From: Desulfobacteraceae bacterium
GTDB taxonomy: Bacteria; Desulfobacterota; Desulfobacteria; Desulfobacterales; Desulfosalsimonadaceae
Length of the DNA: 63,856 nt
Assembly: GCA_011389935.1 (NCBI GenBank)
Contig: JAABTJ010000017.1
Location: 1 to 63,856, forward strand
Direction: 5' to 3'
Both the position numbers and the translations under genes were made by a program. The notes under the pieces are model-generated. The model ran no database searches, was not told the origin of the DNA, and saw only the letters and a list, made by a program, of their open reading frames with translations. This document shows, one piece after another, positions 63,696-63,856 of the stretch (the first letter of the stretch is position 1; each line of letters starts with the position of its first letter).

Positions 63696-63852
63696 TTGAT
63701 GAGCCCGTAAAAAGTCAATTTTGGACGGCAAAGGTAAAAGTTCAAGATCAAGGCGCGTGCAATTTTTGAAGAATTGAGAGTACTTAGCCGTACGGGAGAT
63801 TCTTCAAAAATTGTGCGCAACGCTGATATTGGGCTTTTTACGAAGCCGTCAA
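63696..63852 (+). repeat. Family A palindromic repeat, copy 11 (forward)
   Basis: This full-length subtype I copy lies near the right edge of the window, after an A/T-rich stretch. Apart from it, I see no gene in 63438-63856. Confidence 0.88.
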
Positions 63853-63856
63853 GATT

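Noticed and set aside
1..63856. CRISPR array or phage/integrase signatures
   Set aside because: The repeats are dispersed with no regular spacing or spacers, and no cas, integrase or phage genes are present.

Overview
The window looks like a chromosome segment of a Desulfobacterota (deltaproteobacterial) anaerobe, probably a Desulfobacterales-type sulfate reducer or a close relative. The reasons are a complete methylmalonyl-CoA/succinate module of the kind used to oxidise propionate, an EF-G resembling the mitochondrial/spirochaete/delta type, an rpoN-lptB-lptAC-kdsCA cluster, and many abundant structured intergenic repeats. No rRNA, CRISPR array, prophage, integrase or full insertion sequence was seen. 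One tRNA gene (tRNA-Leu, GAG) is present.

Layout. 1-9.1 kb: hemerythrin-like protein, a chalcone-isomerase-like/OmpA fusion, a small membrane protein, PolX with a PHP domain, then a lipoprotein amidase overlapping a large GH13_18-like sugar phosphorylase homologue. 9.1-13.7 kb: repeat-rich DNA around a GMP-synthase ATP-pyrophosphatase subunit lacking its glutaminase domain, hisF, a ThiF/MoeB-type E1 protein and an enoyl-CoA isomerase-like gene under a MerR regulator. 13.7-20.1 kb (minus): fusA, a P-loop ATPase, mnmA and mtaB, plus a protein with a cereblon-type CULT domain. 20.3-23.9 kb (plus): asnB, a GCS2-type ligase, a glutaredoxin and a PilZ protein. 24.2-26.4 kb: hybrid histidine kinase. 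26.8-37.0 kb (minus): kdsA, kdsC, lptC, lptA, lptB, rpoN, hpf, ptsN, rapZ, a mannose-type EIIA, rimI, gap, tpiA, secG and tRNA-Leu. 37.3-45.0 kb (plus): M23 peptidase, lepB, pyrB, pyrC, a sigma-54-dependent response regulator and an ABC-F ATPase. 45.2-46.8 kb: GNAT-nitrilase fusion. 47.2-61.8 kb (plus): the methylmalonyl-CoA module (mce, mutase, meaB, 12S-like carboxyltransferase, small accessory protein, 5S-biotin carrier fusion), sucCD, sdhCAB and a small membrane protein. 61.9-63.4 kb: five-domain S1 protein.

Working together: the 47-61 kb genes would move carboxyl groups between oxaloacetate/pyruvate and propionyl-CoA, convert methylmalonyl-CoA to succinyl-CoA, hydrolyse it with nucleotide synthesis and oxidise succinate through a membrane SDH. 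Fumarase, malate dehydrogenase and propionate activation lie outside the window.

The most unusual non-coding signal is a family of about 155-bp imperfect palindromes (11 copies, called family A here). Their hairpin arms differ between copies but mostly still pair. A second family (B, four copies) also forms hairpins with a compensated change, and a third (C) is a CACAGAG/CTCTGTG palindrome. Among proteins, the CULT-domain protein is the most striking: it keeps the spacing of the thalidomide-binding tri-tryptophan pocket of human cereblon.
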